64,000 bases of DNA from Sphagnum compactum (lineage: Eukaryota; Bryophyta; Sphagnopsida; Sphagnales). The notes beneath the pieces are model-generated. The model ran no database searches and was not told the DNA's origin. It worked only from the letters and a program-made list of their open reading frames with translations. The stretch covers positions 6,820,001 through 6,884,000 of the forward strand of contig OZ234501.1 in NCBI GenBank assembly GCA_965153455.1, read 5' to 3'. The position numbers and the translations under genes were made by a program. Below, piece after piece: positions 23,384 through 35,415 of the stretch (positions are counted from its first letter, which is position 1; every line of letters starts with the position of its first letter).

Positions 23384-26364
23384 TTATGTGCAAAATTCTA
23401 ATGCTTCATCATACATGTAGCCTAATGCCATGCATCCTTCAGGCTCAGCCTTGTTTCGCACATAATTCTTCAAAACAACTAGATAACATTCCATGGGATA
23501 ACACCACCTAGATGCCACTGGCTCGCAAATCTCTAATTCATCTACAACATGAACTAAGAGATGTGTCATTAAGTCAAAGAATCTTGGTGGAAACCAAGTC
23601 TCAAGCATGCATAATGTTTCCACAACATAAGCTTTTAAGGGTCCTATTTCATTTAGAACCATTACTTTTATGCATATTCGTTGGAACATCCTCCCAAGTC
23701 GGATAATTGTAGTTTTAGGTCCAAGTTGTACTGGGCTCTTAATGCTACTAGGTAGCACCTATTGTACAGAACACGATGATCATGACTTTTCAAGTTGAAA
23801 AGTCTATTTGGGCCTACATGTTTTTTGAAGGTAGTTGCATATCCTATTGGAGCACATGTTTTTGAAATAAAATCCAAAAATGCATGTCTTTCGTGTGGGG
23901 TGGACACATATGGGGCATGAGGTTTCACATAGTGTTCACCCCCGACATGTTGTTGGAGCCATAAGTGTTGTTTCACTCCTACCTCCTCCATGTCCTTCTG
24001 CACTTCCACTATGTCCCGTTCACCAAACAAATGTTTCAAGATTTTATTAAATACATTACATTCAATGTGCATCACATCCAATGTGTTGCAAATAGGGAGT
24101 TCCTACAATGGCCAAGCACATATGTCAATACACTATACAAAAAGTGACTAAAACTCACCAAAATTGTGTCACTAATCACACCCACCATACCACCTTAATA
24201 CACATGTACATTAAAGGTCAAATACATATATATAATCCTCCCCATTTATTTAGGACAAGGTGATATACTAATGTGCAAGACCCAAAAACATCACATTTCA
24301 TTTGGCAACCCTACCATGATAACCAAACCACCCAAGGACCACGCTAGGGTGAGTTGGAATGAAATGACCACTAGGGCTATAAAACCACTAATTAGGTGGT
24401 TTAGACCCATGCTAGAACCTTTACTTAGTTTGACAAATGCTAACATCCTCACTATACATGCCAACCTTCACCATAGTGGCCAACTCCTTTTTCATTCCAC
24501 TAAATATCATGATTAACAAACCACTTGGAAGGACCACCACCTTAACCCTCCTTGGGCATGCATTTAATCATGCTGAGCCTAGTACCTACCACATGTGAGG
24601 CTTCCACAAATCTTATCATTCTCTTAGCATTCAATACATATATCTATGCCTTTATGTGGAACAGTTGGTCCTAGATTATAAATAGCACATGATTTAGGTC
24701 ATGCTTGTATTGACCTACCTTCCAATATTCTAATTGAAACAAGATGCTCAATCTTTTGACTCCAGATGTTTTGTTGGGTCAAAATTAGTAGGTTTGCCTC
24801 CACGTTCAAGCCAAGTTGCCCTTGCCATTGCTATTGTGTAAATGTCATCAATTGACATTTTTGCTAATGGACTCCCTTGTTCTTGTTCACCATCAAATGT
24901 AGTTGCATTGTGGCGAAAAAGGTGATCCATTAACAACCACCTTCTATGTTGTGAATAATACACATTTTTGTGAAGCGCACATGACCTTTTAAACATTGTG
25001 TTTGCACCACAACATGGGCACTCCCAATAGCCTTTTGTGACTAACCCAACTACTATGCCATATGTTGGCAGGTCGTACATGGTCCACATTAATATAACTC
25101 ATATTGAATTGCCCCATGCCATTGAATTGAACAACGTCTCGCACATTGACCCCACCATCCCACAACACCTTCAATTCTTCCACTAATGGTTCAATAAATA
25201 TGTCAAATTGTTCACCTATGATAGCAGTTGGTCTAGGTATGATAAAAAATAACATCATGAAATGTCTTTTAGTTGTTATCCAAGGCAGGATGTTATAGTT
25301 CACTAATAACATCATCCATATAGACCATGTTGATGATTTTTCCCCGAATGTATTTAACCCATCAGTGAACAACCCCAATTGCACATTTTTTGGCTCATTC
25401 CCAAATGATGGCCATTTTTTATCTAGAATGCCCATTGCTTGGAGTCTGCTACATGACACACCAACCCGTTTTGATTCCGATTGTTTGCATGCCAAATCAT
25501 TAACTCTGCTTGTGCTCAAGTGCTATACATGCGTTCCAACCAAGATGTGAGGGGAAAATGTCTTAACACCTTCCGAAGCACATTTGACCTCCCCACTTGC
25601 TTATACTTGAGCTCCACACACTTTGGGCATTGATTTACATTAGCATGAACACCTTAGAATAACATATAGCCATTCACATAAGTGTTAATGACCTTGTAAG
25701 TAGTCAAAGTTTTTTAAGTGTGCCTAAAGCCTCGTATTATGACCTTTGCAATGCATTTGGTTGGGGTAGGATTTTTTTTCAGATGTATTAATAATTTTGT
25801 TATGAATGCGTTAGATACACCATGAGTCCGACAACAATTCAATATTAAGATAGTTGCAACCAAGTTAGAAAGTGTGGAACCTTTAAACAATGGAACCCTT
25901 GCAACATCTTCAAAGTTTTCATGTCCAAAGTTCATGTTTGCATTTGACCCATCATTGTTAGCCATTGCTACATATATGTCTTCTTATAATTCCTAGGGTT
26001 TTACCACATCCCTACCCCTACCACCTACTTCCTCCCCTCCATTGGGAAAACCATGATGATTAGAACCCTTAGGTTGCCTTCGTATTCCCTTGTGCTCAAC
26101 TTCCATCGCATGATCATTAATTGACCCCATTTCATCAGATGGATCAAATGGCATAGTTTGTTAAATAATGGGTTCATGGGGTTATTTATTGTTTGCACCT
26201 GGGAATGGGTTAACCAATGGTTGATTTTTTGGCTGGTGTGCATATTTTGATACATGGTCCGCAATTGCAAAGGCATCATTCACCAATCCCACCATGTCCA
26301 TGTCTACATCCATTTGTTGAAGTGGGATCCGAAGGTTTACATAACCAAATGGCCCCTGGTTCAT
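23384..26364 (-). pseudogene. Decayed CACTA transposase (TNP2 family)
   Basis: On minus, broken frames line up in the order of a plant TNP2 transposase. Near 26,360-26,200 is RIPLQQMDVDMDMVGLVNDA. At 25,900-25,720 is VPLFKGSTLSNLVATILILN followed by the helical 'CCRTHG' region. Near 25,640 is a QCPKCVELKYK motif. At 25,400-25,150 is the core VQLGLFTDGLNTFG, LPWITTKRHFMMLF and EPLVEELKVLWDGGV. At 25,080-24,990 is LPTYGIVVGLVTKGYWECPCCGA, with zinc ligands. At 24,080 is MDVMHIECNVFNKIL. At 23,650-23,400 is WFPPRFFDLMTHLLVHVVDE, the C-terminal DUF4218-like region, and PEGCMALGYMYDEAL. At least two in-frame stops (near 25,650 and 25,525) and several frame shifts separate the blocks. TNP2 is the enzyme that moves CACTA (En/Spm) elements; this copy is dead. 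Motifs are named from memory of the family. Confidence 0.8.
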
Positions 26365-27697
26365 GTGTGATACCCATTCTTTGTCAGATGAATCATATGG
26401 ATCACCCTACATTCAGGGTGCAACAAAAAAATGTCATGTTGGTCCTTACACTACATAACCCACCACTTGATGTGTAAACATGTTTCTATCATTATATCAT
26501 ATACCACCGATGGTGGTTTTATCTACATCATCACCTAAAGTCATTTGGGTCATTATGCTTCACTGTGAATGGCTAACCTAAGTGGCTCCTATAACATGCA
26601 AGTTGTTTAAATAATACAATCCACTAAGGCTATTGCACAGTTGTACCCATGTCCAACTTTGGTTGTGAGGGTGTCGTCCAAAATCTTGCAAGTGTTTCGA
26701 ATTGTTGGTCGTGTAAGGGGTCGAACACCTGGGCATATGCGACACAGACACAAGTATCACAAAATTTGACCAGCATTTGCATGAGCTTCATCATGCTTCC
26801 ATAGCTTCAAGTCTCGAGCTTTCACACACCTTAGATCTACCAAGGGAAATCGTCAATTTTTTTGGGCCTCCATGTGACTTGCCCATGGTGCCCCTTATTT
26901 TTCAGTTCACACTTTTACTATTGCAGGTGATATCAGGTTGCAACTAGTTTGGTTTAGGGTCCTTCCAAGGAATCCCACTATAATACTAGTATTCAAAGCT
27001 TCTACTCATGGCCCACTAAACTACCATTACATGGCCATTAAATTCTTACCTATGGCCCATTAAGCTACCACTACATGCCCACTGGACTATTTATTTAAAC
27101 GGCCTACTGAACTACCACTGCATGCCCATTACACCCCCATTTATTTTCCACTAGACTCCCACTAGAAATTATGGTGATTATTATTTGTGATTCTTATTTA
27201 TTGTTCCAATTCATAGTTTATTGGTTAAATGTGCATATCTAGTCAAGAATTACACCAATATCCACAAAAACACTTTTAAATTAACATGGTTATGATGGAT
27301 TTCATTTAAACCCAAAGTGGCAGACCATTGGTTGATTCACAAATCTTAACAATTTGACAAGTTTGATGACTTCATTAGCTCACAACATAGCCTATACATA
27401 ACTATACAACAATCAACCCATATGAACTACAATTGAAAAATATCACATTCTTGTTGAGCATTAAAATAAGAAAAGTCAAGAGAAGCCACCATTTCATCAT
27501 ATAGGTTGGTCAAGTCCTATGGTCCTATTCAAGTAATTTTTTATGGTCATCATCATGGGCCTAACACTTGGCACAAAGTGCAGCTATGCAACATACTCAC
27601 ACCCAAATTGCACCTTCTTAGAAATCACTATGAATTTATGCATTATCCTATGTTGATGCCAATACAATTCATCATCCTAGGCCCCACTTTGGCCCCA
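26365..27697. other. AT-rich flank of the TNP2 remnant
   Basis: The part to about 26,830 probably belongs to the 5' side of the TNP2 element. From 26,990 to 27,180 short phrases such as 'cccattaa(g)ctaccac' and 'ccactagactcccact' repeat. Nothing else is recognised. Confidence 0.35.
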
Positions 27698-27851
27698 CAC
27701 TACTACAAAATGTGGGTCCAGTTCACTAATCCCCATTCATTAAACCAGTGAATTCATTGCTTATTCACTGGTTCCCATTCACTACAACCAGTGAATTCAC
27801 TCAAAATCCAATGAAATCATTTGGCATACAAGGACACCTTTTGTTGTAGTG
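27698..27851. mobile_element. Miniature CACTA-ended element, 154 bp, target duplication CCA
   Basis: The element begins CACTACTACAAAATGTGGG and ends CACCTTTTGTTGTAGTG, flanked on both sides by CCA. Along its whole length it matches the copy at 22,912-23,066 in the same orientation. The different target duplication shows an independent insertion. Confidence 0.8.
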
Positions 27852-29094
27852 CCACCAAACTCCCACCTTGGCCTCATTAGACTCCCATTCAAAATAACCA
27901 CTTTAAGTGAACTTCAACATGGTATGTTTGCCAATACAATGAAACCTTCCAATGAGAAAAAGGGGCAAATTAATATTAGAAATAAATTGGGGCTACATGT
28001 TTTATTATTATAAACGTCCAATGCAAGTAAAAGAACACCAATTTTTAATTTGCACCCATCATTATACGAAATGGTGGGTAAATTTTTATATACTACCAAA
28101 AGTGTAATGCCATTGGCTAGGTTTTGCTTAAGCCAATTTGCACTATCACTGAGTTGTTGTGTGACCATCAATTTTGCACAAAACAAACTATGTTTATGTA
28201 ACCATTGACCTAGACCTTTTACTAGGAACTACTAAAGTCCTATGTAGAGTTATTATGGTAGGGCCACATTACCTTACATGTTGATGCATGTGGAAGGTCT
28301 GCCGAAATGTGATGAACTACTGTTGACATTCAAACCTCTTCTTAAGTCATGTAATGGTTATTTGGTTTTTTTCTAGTTGGCATACCTTGGAATTTCTTAT
28401 GTCTTTTCTAATTGTTGCCAATTTAGGAGTGATCTGAACTGTTGAATGAATTCTTGTATGGCCAACTTTTCTTTTGGTGGGTTTTCCATTGTATGGTTTA
28501 TTCATAATGGCAGGTACTTACAAAATATGCACAAATATTCCAACACGTTTTTCAAATACTATGTGTACAATTTTACAACATGTGCAGTATATGTACATGT
28601 TTTAGTGTGTTTAGTGTTTAGGCCTTTTATGATTGTTGCACACTTTAAGTCCGAAAAGAAAAGGAATACACCTTTTTTAATTACAAGGCTAGCCTTTTTC
28701 CCTGGAGGAAAAGAAGGAAATGCTTCTTGAGGTTTAGACTACTAGTAATCAAAACAAGAAAACAATGTTTTCACCAGGTTAAGAAACCTACCTCTATCAA
28801 AATTAGGGTTCATTCTATAGATTGCATTTTAGGTTAAAATGATGTGTGAAGTATGTACAATTAAAACTATAGCTTGTTTTACTGAACTTACATGAGATAA
28901 TGTAGTTGGGCTTCTTTTGTACAGGAGTTGAGAAGTTATTGCCTTGAATAGAAGCGTTGGACAAAAATCAAGTTGAACTTTGAAGACTTGAGATTGGAGA
29001 TCTCCATAAACATCTCAAAGGTCAAGGAGGTATAAGTGATAAAACATGTATAAGTGTTCTGAGCCATTGGTGTCTATGTTGACATAAAATCAAG

Positions 29095-29745
29095 GATGTT
29101 AAGTTGTTTATTACTCTTTGCATTAGTTGAATTGATAATTTCATTACCAAATGCACCATATAGTGATGAATGCTTGAGGGTGGAGGATATTCTTCTTTTA
29201 GTTGTTGCGTACTATTTTTTTGTCCAATTTACTTTTTGGTAGTCATTCCCAGCTTCACAGAATAACTTTAGGTGATTATTCCCTTTCTATTGTGGATTTC
29301 AACTTATAGTTGTTGGGTGTATGATGTTTTATATAATATATTTTGAAATTGTTTTGGGCTCTGGTACTAGTGTGGTTCTACAAATAGATCAAGTATATGT
29401 GTTTTTGGAAGTTGTAATGCTTTTAGGCTAGTCTTTTCATTACTTGGTCACCGTGGTACAAAGAAATATTTTAATGATGGGCTAAGCAAGACAACTTTAA
29501 GGTAGATGCAATTAGTAAGTTTGCATGCAACTATTTCCATCATAACATTGTAATTACATTGAAGAGGTGGTTTTGATGTATGGTGCTTGTGAATTTGTTG
29601 AAACATAAAGACTTGGATGTTAAGCTGCTTATAGTTCTCTGCATCATTGAAGTGTGCATTGTTTTTGGCACTAGATGCACCATACGATGATGAGTGCACT
29701 AAAGGTGATATCTTTCTTCTAGTTGTTGAGTAATATCATTCCTTT
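29095..29745. repeat. Degenerate direct repeat, two copies about 510 bp apart
   Basis: 29,095-29,230 and 29,603-29,745 share the block order 'ggatgttaag.tg.tta', 'ctctttgcat/ctctgcat', 'atgcaccatA.gatga' and 'cttctagttgttg.gta'. Gaps and substitutions are frequent, so the duplication is old. Confidence 0.5.
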
Positions 29746-32030
29746 TTAGCTAGTTTTTTGTATGTTCCAATGAGATGTAAGGTCTAGGCATAAACATATC
29801 ATTTGCTTCTATCCCGAGATTCTCTAAAGATATTGGGGGAGATTAAATGTTCTTACTTTAAAGTGAAGTTTCTTTCTTTGGCCTTCTCTTCTTATGTCAT
29901 AGATCACACCTATTGTTGATTCTTAAAGACTATCTTTTAGTCACAGGAGATCTGACATTTGTTTATGAATGTGTTCCAAGGCTTGAATGATATCAATAGT
30001 CCTTCATTTGTAAGAAGGGTGAATATTTTGGAGACAATTGTTAAGGTTTGCTCTTGTGTTATCATGATGGACCTTGAATGCGATCTGAACTAATTTTGGA
30101 AATGTTAATGGACTTTTCCTGACATTGCTAGGTATATGATCTTCTGACCCAATAAACCGTGCATAATTGTAAGTAGGTGTAACTTCTTCCCATCATTTGT
30201 AATGTGTGACTCTTATGGGTTTCCTACTATGTTAACAACGATTACATATTATGATTTCACTTGTACATCAAAGTGAAATGTTGATTGTGGCCCTACGGTG
30301 ATGAACATCTTCAAAATGTATTCTTAGCAATGAGGCTCGTGTCTTAACCTTGGCTTAGAGGAGAAGGAGGAGATTCCACCAATGATTTTAGAGGTTATTC
30401 TCAAGAACCTTCTAAAAAAAGCTAGAGTGCCAACCTTGTAATAATGCAGTTGTTGCACCTTGCCTACAAATATACCAATATCACAATCAACAAAATTGGC
30501 CAATGTGCACGTTCAATGCCAAACATTTTAAACACATCATCTAAAACTAGGCTAGGCACATCATCCAGCACATTATTTTTTTTCATTTGCATTTATTTTT
30601 CTTCACTTGTTGTATGTTGTCAAAGGTCACGGAACAAATGTGCAATTGTCCCTATGTTCAAACTACTCATCATGTTTTTTGGTGTTTTAATTTTTTGTGT
30701 TTGGGTCTCTTCTTTTCTCTATTGATTAATATATTATTGTATTTAAATATCTATAATCTTATAATTAGATTCATCTATCAAATCCATTCATTTTGACATA
30801 AATTTCAAGTTTGGAGAAGTCCATAACACCTTTATCAGATAAGGGTTACAATTGCATTACCCTGCATTTGAGTTATTGCATATACATGTTTAACATGTTT
30901 AAGAGAGTAAGTGCATTTGATTTGTTGTTTGGGAGGATTCATTTCCTTTCTCATGTCTAAATATCCATGATTGGCTTTTCATGATGCTTCTTAGTGTTAG
31001 AGTACATCATGATTGAGTCTTCCCATTGCTTCCAAAAATGAAAAGAAACTAAATATGTAAAACTGTTATATAATTGTTTCCTTGAAGTTTTAAGCATATC
31101 ATCACATACTTGTCTACACCCAACATTGGGGGCTGATAAAATTATTGGGGAATAATGGTAGCTAGTTTCTGCCATTCATGATGAAGGTGATGGTCTTAAC
31201 CTTTGTGAATGTCAATCACAAAGTATCATACCACACCCTTTCTAATCCCTTTGTTTTAGGGTGTCCGGAATTGACATATTAGTTAGTTGTACATGTTTTT
31301 TCATAATTATGATAGGTTGATCCTCTCTTGAACCTGGTATTTGTAGATACTTTAATTTTTTATCATGTACATATGTGTTGAAGTGTTTTTTGTGATAGCA
31401 AGTTGATGTTGAAACCCTTTTGATGCCTTTTTTGTTTTTTGTTTTAGCTTATAAGTTTTGGAGTTCTTTTGGGGTTGTGGGGTTGTCCCCAATGTACCAA
31501 AAGTTTTGTTGTCTAGTTCTATGTGTCATTTGAAATGTTGATTGGAATGTACTTGACTTCCTTTCGTTTTGTTTTCACAAGAGCTAGGAAATATTGCAAG
31601 AGGCATCAATAGTAGCTCACAAGCTGGTTGTGTCTATTGTACATAAATGTGTATACAAGTTGGAGCCTTATGTGAAAGGCTTTTTGACATCAGTAATGTT
31701 GGAAGGAAAAACCTTAAAAATGGCATTCACTGTGATTGCCATGAGCTTATCTATGAGATCTATTGGTGCCTTTTTTTTTTTTTGTAATCATTCCCAACCT
31801 CACACAAGCACTTTTGATAATCATTCCCTTTGTGTTGTGGATGTCACATGTGTAGTTGTGTGTGTGGTAGCTAGGGTTTTTGGCATATACACATACTCCA
31901 CCTATTTTGAGAATGTTTTGGGCTTTGGTTTTGGTATGGTTCTATAGACAAATCAAGTAGATGTGCAATTGAAGGATGTCCAACTTTTAGGTCAGTTGTT
32001 TACATTACATGGTTGACAAAGCTATGGAGG
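29205..32030. repeat. Degenerate direct repeat pair spaced about 2.57 kb
   Basis: Copy one is 29,205-29,470 and copy two 31,770-32,030. Shared blocks in order are 'gtagtcattcccagcttcaca', then 'gattattccctttctattgtggat', then 'gttttgggctctgg', then 'tggttctacaaatagatcaag', then 'cttttaggctagtc'. The coordinates given include the sequence between the copies. Confidence 0.5.
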
Positions 32031-32658
32031 TTCGCATTGCTAGGGTGATGCGCCAAAGTGTGTCTTCTGGTTCAAACCCATTTGGCTTGGATGCATCATA
32101 AATTCTAGGTGTTTTTGCTTATTTTACAAGCTTCCATTCCTCTTAGGTTTACTTATAAATAGTTGAAGTGCATTTTCAAATCTAGAGCACATCTTATGGC
32201 AATAGCTTGTGCATTTTACAAAGTATAGATCAATCCAGTCTTACCACCAATAGCCATGACTGTTATTTGTCATAACTACTAGTTTGTTGGAATCTTTTGG
32301 GTAGCCTCTCTTGAAGACCGGCTGTTGAACTTTGATGACAAAGTGTGCTTGATAGTTGTGAAGGTTGTGTGTGATCTTGTAAAAGTGAACCGTAAGTACC
32401 TACTCACATCTTTAAAAAATTTGTTGATTATATTCGTGACAAAAAGGTTGTATCTCTTAACGTTTAATCTTCTCGTTTGCATCTTCTAAAATACCCCTTA
32501 TAGTTTGTCATTTGGTGATTTCAAAGGGGGATGTTGCATTTCAAGATTGAACAACTTTTCCAAATGAAACAATAGATCAGTAATGTGTTTTCTTTATTTG
32601 GTTATATTGGGTGCATGTTGTTTGCTTGTTCTTGGCTTGATTTGATCTTTTAGTTTTA

Positions 32659-35415
32659 CACTAGTAGAAATTGGCTAAAATGTAACCAATCTCTTTGTGA
32701 CTACATACGACTATTAGTTATTTGCAACTACATTTGGACATTTTTGCAACTATTTCTTGTGTTGGTCACATTTGCAACTATAGTGCAACTAGTTTGCAAC
32801 TGTTTTGGTGTTCAATCCTTCCATGTGAACAACATTTAATTAAGTTTTCATCCAATAAGAACAATTTATGTCCCATTAGTTGCAAATGTGACCAATTTAA
32901 TTGTAACCCTATAAGTATATAAAGGCATATTTTGTGAATTTTAAAAATATAGTTTGGTGTATTAGGATTTATAAATGTATATTTTGAATGTATACAAACA
33001 ACCATATTAGATGTGTATTCAAATATTATTATTATCATAAATGGCCTCGATATTATGGTTACATTAAATGGTATATATTTTGAGTATATCAAAATTATAC
33101 ACAAGATATTTGTTAAATATATTGTGCCCATATTACAAGTTTATCCAAACCATTTTATTATACTTCTTAAAATTATTACAAATGACATTTATTATTATTT
33201 GTATTAATATTATATTATATATTTATATTAATTACATGTAATAAAGAATTAAATTTAATATTATCTTTAACTAAAATTTAAAAACAGTAATATCTTATTA
33301 CATAATGATCATAATGATGATGATGATGATGATGATATTAGAATGATAAGAAAAATAATTCTATAATTATTGGAGTAATTATAAACATTTAATATATTAT
33401 TAAATTATTATTAAATTCTTTTCAAATGACTAATGTACTTATTACGAATTAAAATTTATTATTAAAAAAATGAAAACTTAATTACAGTAAATCATAATAG
33501 TTCTAACAAGTGACATATAATAATTATTATAAAATAATTAACCTAGGCTGGTGACAAATTACATTATTATTATTATTATTATAAGTAATCAATTATGAAA
33601 TATTATTAGATTAATATAATAGTTATTAGGAAATATTAATATATAGTTTTAAGTTTTTGTATTTAAAATTTATAGTTGATATTTATTAATCAGTAATAAG
33701 TCAATGACTATAATCATTTACTGATATATATATATATATAATTTTTAGTTATATAATTTTATTATTTTATAATAATTACTGTATTAGTTAGAATGGAAAT
33801 CTAATAAATTATTATACAAATGCAGAAATTATTTTCGAAGGAAATATATAATTATTAAAAATATATAATATTTATTGTAACAGTTCATAAATAGATTTAA
33901 TGAGTGAATTAATAATATGAATAATAAAAATAAAATAGTTAACCTTGGCTAGCAATTAGCTACAATAATAATTGAATTAATTTTATTTTTACTATTAAAT
34001 AAATACTTTTATATTATTATTAACTATATAAATGAAAATAATAATGGGAGTAATTATAATAAAATAGTTAGCCTACGTTAGGTTTTAATTATATTATTAG
34101 ATATAAAAAATCTAGTAGTCAATATTTATAATTAATAGTTATTAATAATTAGATATTGAATATTTCAGTTATTATATTCATTTATTTGGTTACGAAATAA
34201 TAATTTATTATTTATTAATAATTAGCTAAATATTTCAATATTAACCAATTACTAGTTAATTAAATTGGTTGATAAATCATTACAGTTAATATAATATTAC
34301 TATTTATCTAACTAATTAATTAATTAATATTTAATAAGAACATAATAATATAATTAATTCAGTAATAATAAGATATTGATTATTATTACTATAAATAATT
34401 AATTAGTTGGAAAGTTTATAAAGTGAAACAATTAGTTTTTAGTTTAATTATTAATTAATTAATTAACAAGTTTATTAATTTATTTTATTATATATTATTC
34501 GTTAAATAATTAATAATTTTATTAGTTAATTAATTAACTAGTTAGGTGTCACTTATTTACTTAATTATATACTTTTCAAGATGGGAATGATAGCTAAAAC
34601 ATATGGGATAAACTTTTTAGTTACAAGTCGTTTGGAACTGAACATTTTTAGTCGCAAATGATTTAAAACTAAAAAGTTTATCCCATATGTTTTGGCTTTC
34701 ATTCCCATCTTGAAAAGTATATAAACAAGGTGTTTGTCCTACATTTACATATTAAAATAGATGGGCATATGGGATGAGTCATTAAATATGACTTGACCCA
34801 AAATAAAATATAAATATTCATGTACTTACACCTAATTACCTACTTCCCTAACTTGCCTACCTATTTTTCTACCTACCTACCTACCTAAGTAGGTATTTGG
34901 CCTAGGTAGGTAAATAGGTCGTATTTAGATAGGTGTTTAGCTTAAATGGGTAGGTAGGTATATAGGTAGGTACCTAGTGCAACCTATATATCTAAATATT
35001 GATTTAAATTTAATTTGGAAAATTTCAATTAATATGCCACATGGCAAATTTTTATTGCACCACGTGTCACAATTTAAACCATCCAAACATAAAAATTAAA
35101 CATCTTAGATTATTTCAAAATAATAATTATTTATTTTTAATTATTAAGAGTTGGGACACGTGGCAACACATAACTTGTTCCCATTGTTCACCAAAAAAGT
35201 CGCATTTTAGTTGCAAATGACAATACATATATGATTAGTCAAAGGATAAAAACGTATTTTGTTGACTTTTTCTTTCATCCAAAATTCGTTGTCGTTTGCA
35301 ACTAGTGTCAACGCGACTTGTCCAACACAACTATTAATATTTTAGTTGCAAATGTCGCTTGTAACTAAAAATTAGTCGCATGGACCAGTTGTAAAATGGC
35401 CATTTTCTATTAGTG
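32659..35415. mobile_element. Complete non-autonomous CACTA-type element, 2757 bp, target duplication TTA
   Basis: The left end is CACTAGTAGAAATTGGC and the right end, reversed, is CACTAATAGAAAATGGCC. They are imperfect inverted repeats of about 25 bp. TTA flanks both ends. Subterminal regions on both sides carry many 'agttgcaaatg', 'gtcgcat' and 'ttgcaactac' motifs in opposite orientations, as in the subterminal protein-binding repeats of CACTA elements. The interior (33.2-34.55 kb) is extremely AT-rich, with (GAT)n near 33,316-33,336, a (TA)n run near 33,723-33,741 and many 'taattaattaa' words, and has no coding capacity. A 157-bp palindrome and a CCTACC/GGTAGG tract (34,860-34,980) sit in the right part. 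Movement would need TNP2-type enzyme from elsewhere. Confidence 0.8.
34566..34723. repeat. Near-perfect palindrome, arms ~74 bp, loop ~10 bp
   Basis: The left arm (34,566-34,639) starts TATATACTTTTCAAGATGGG. The right arm (34,650-34,723) is its complement, ending CCCATCTTGAAAAGTATATA. The outer 55 bp of each arm differ at only two positions by eye. The inner part is less well matched. Transcribed RNA from either strand would form one long hairpin. Confidence 0.85.

Larger units (their letters stand above)
27852..32658. other. Unassigned AT-rich region with old duplications
   Basis: No protein domain was recognised on either strand. Frames are short (longest 117 codons at 31,594-31,947 on plus, without known motif). 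Two sets of degenerate direct repeats are listed separately. The 2.57-kb-spaced pair might be the long terminal repeats of a very old element, but no primer site or gag/pol remains were seen between them. Confidence 0.35.

Noticed and set aside
22912-27851. One 4.9-kb autonomous CACTA element bounded by the two miniature elements
   Set aside because: Each miniature element has both of its own ends and its own target duplication (AAA and CCA), in the same orientation. They are separate insertions and not the termini of one element.
33240-34560. Centromeric or matrix-attachment function of the AT-rich core
   Set aside because: The AT-rich sequence lies entirely inside a defined transposon and has no regular monomer, so no separate function is claimed.
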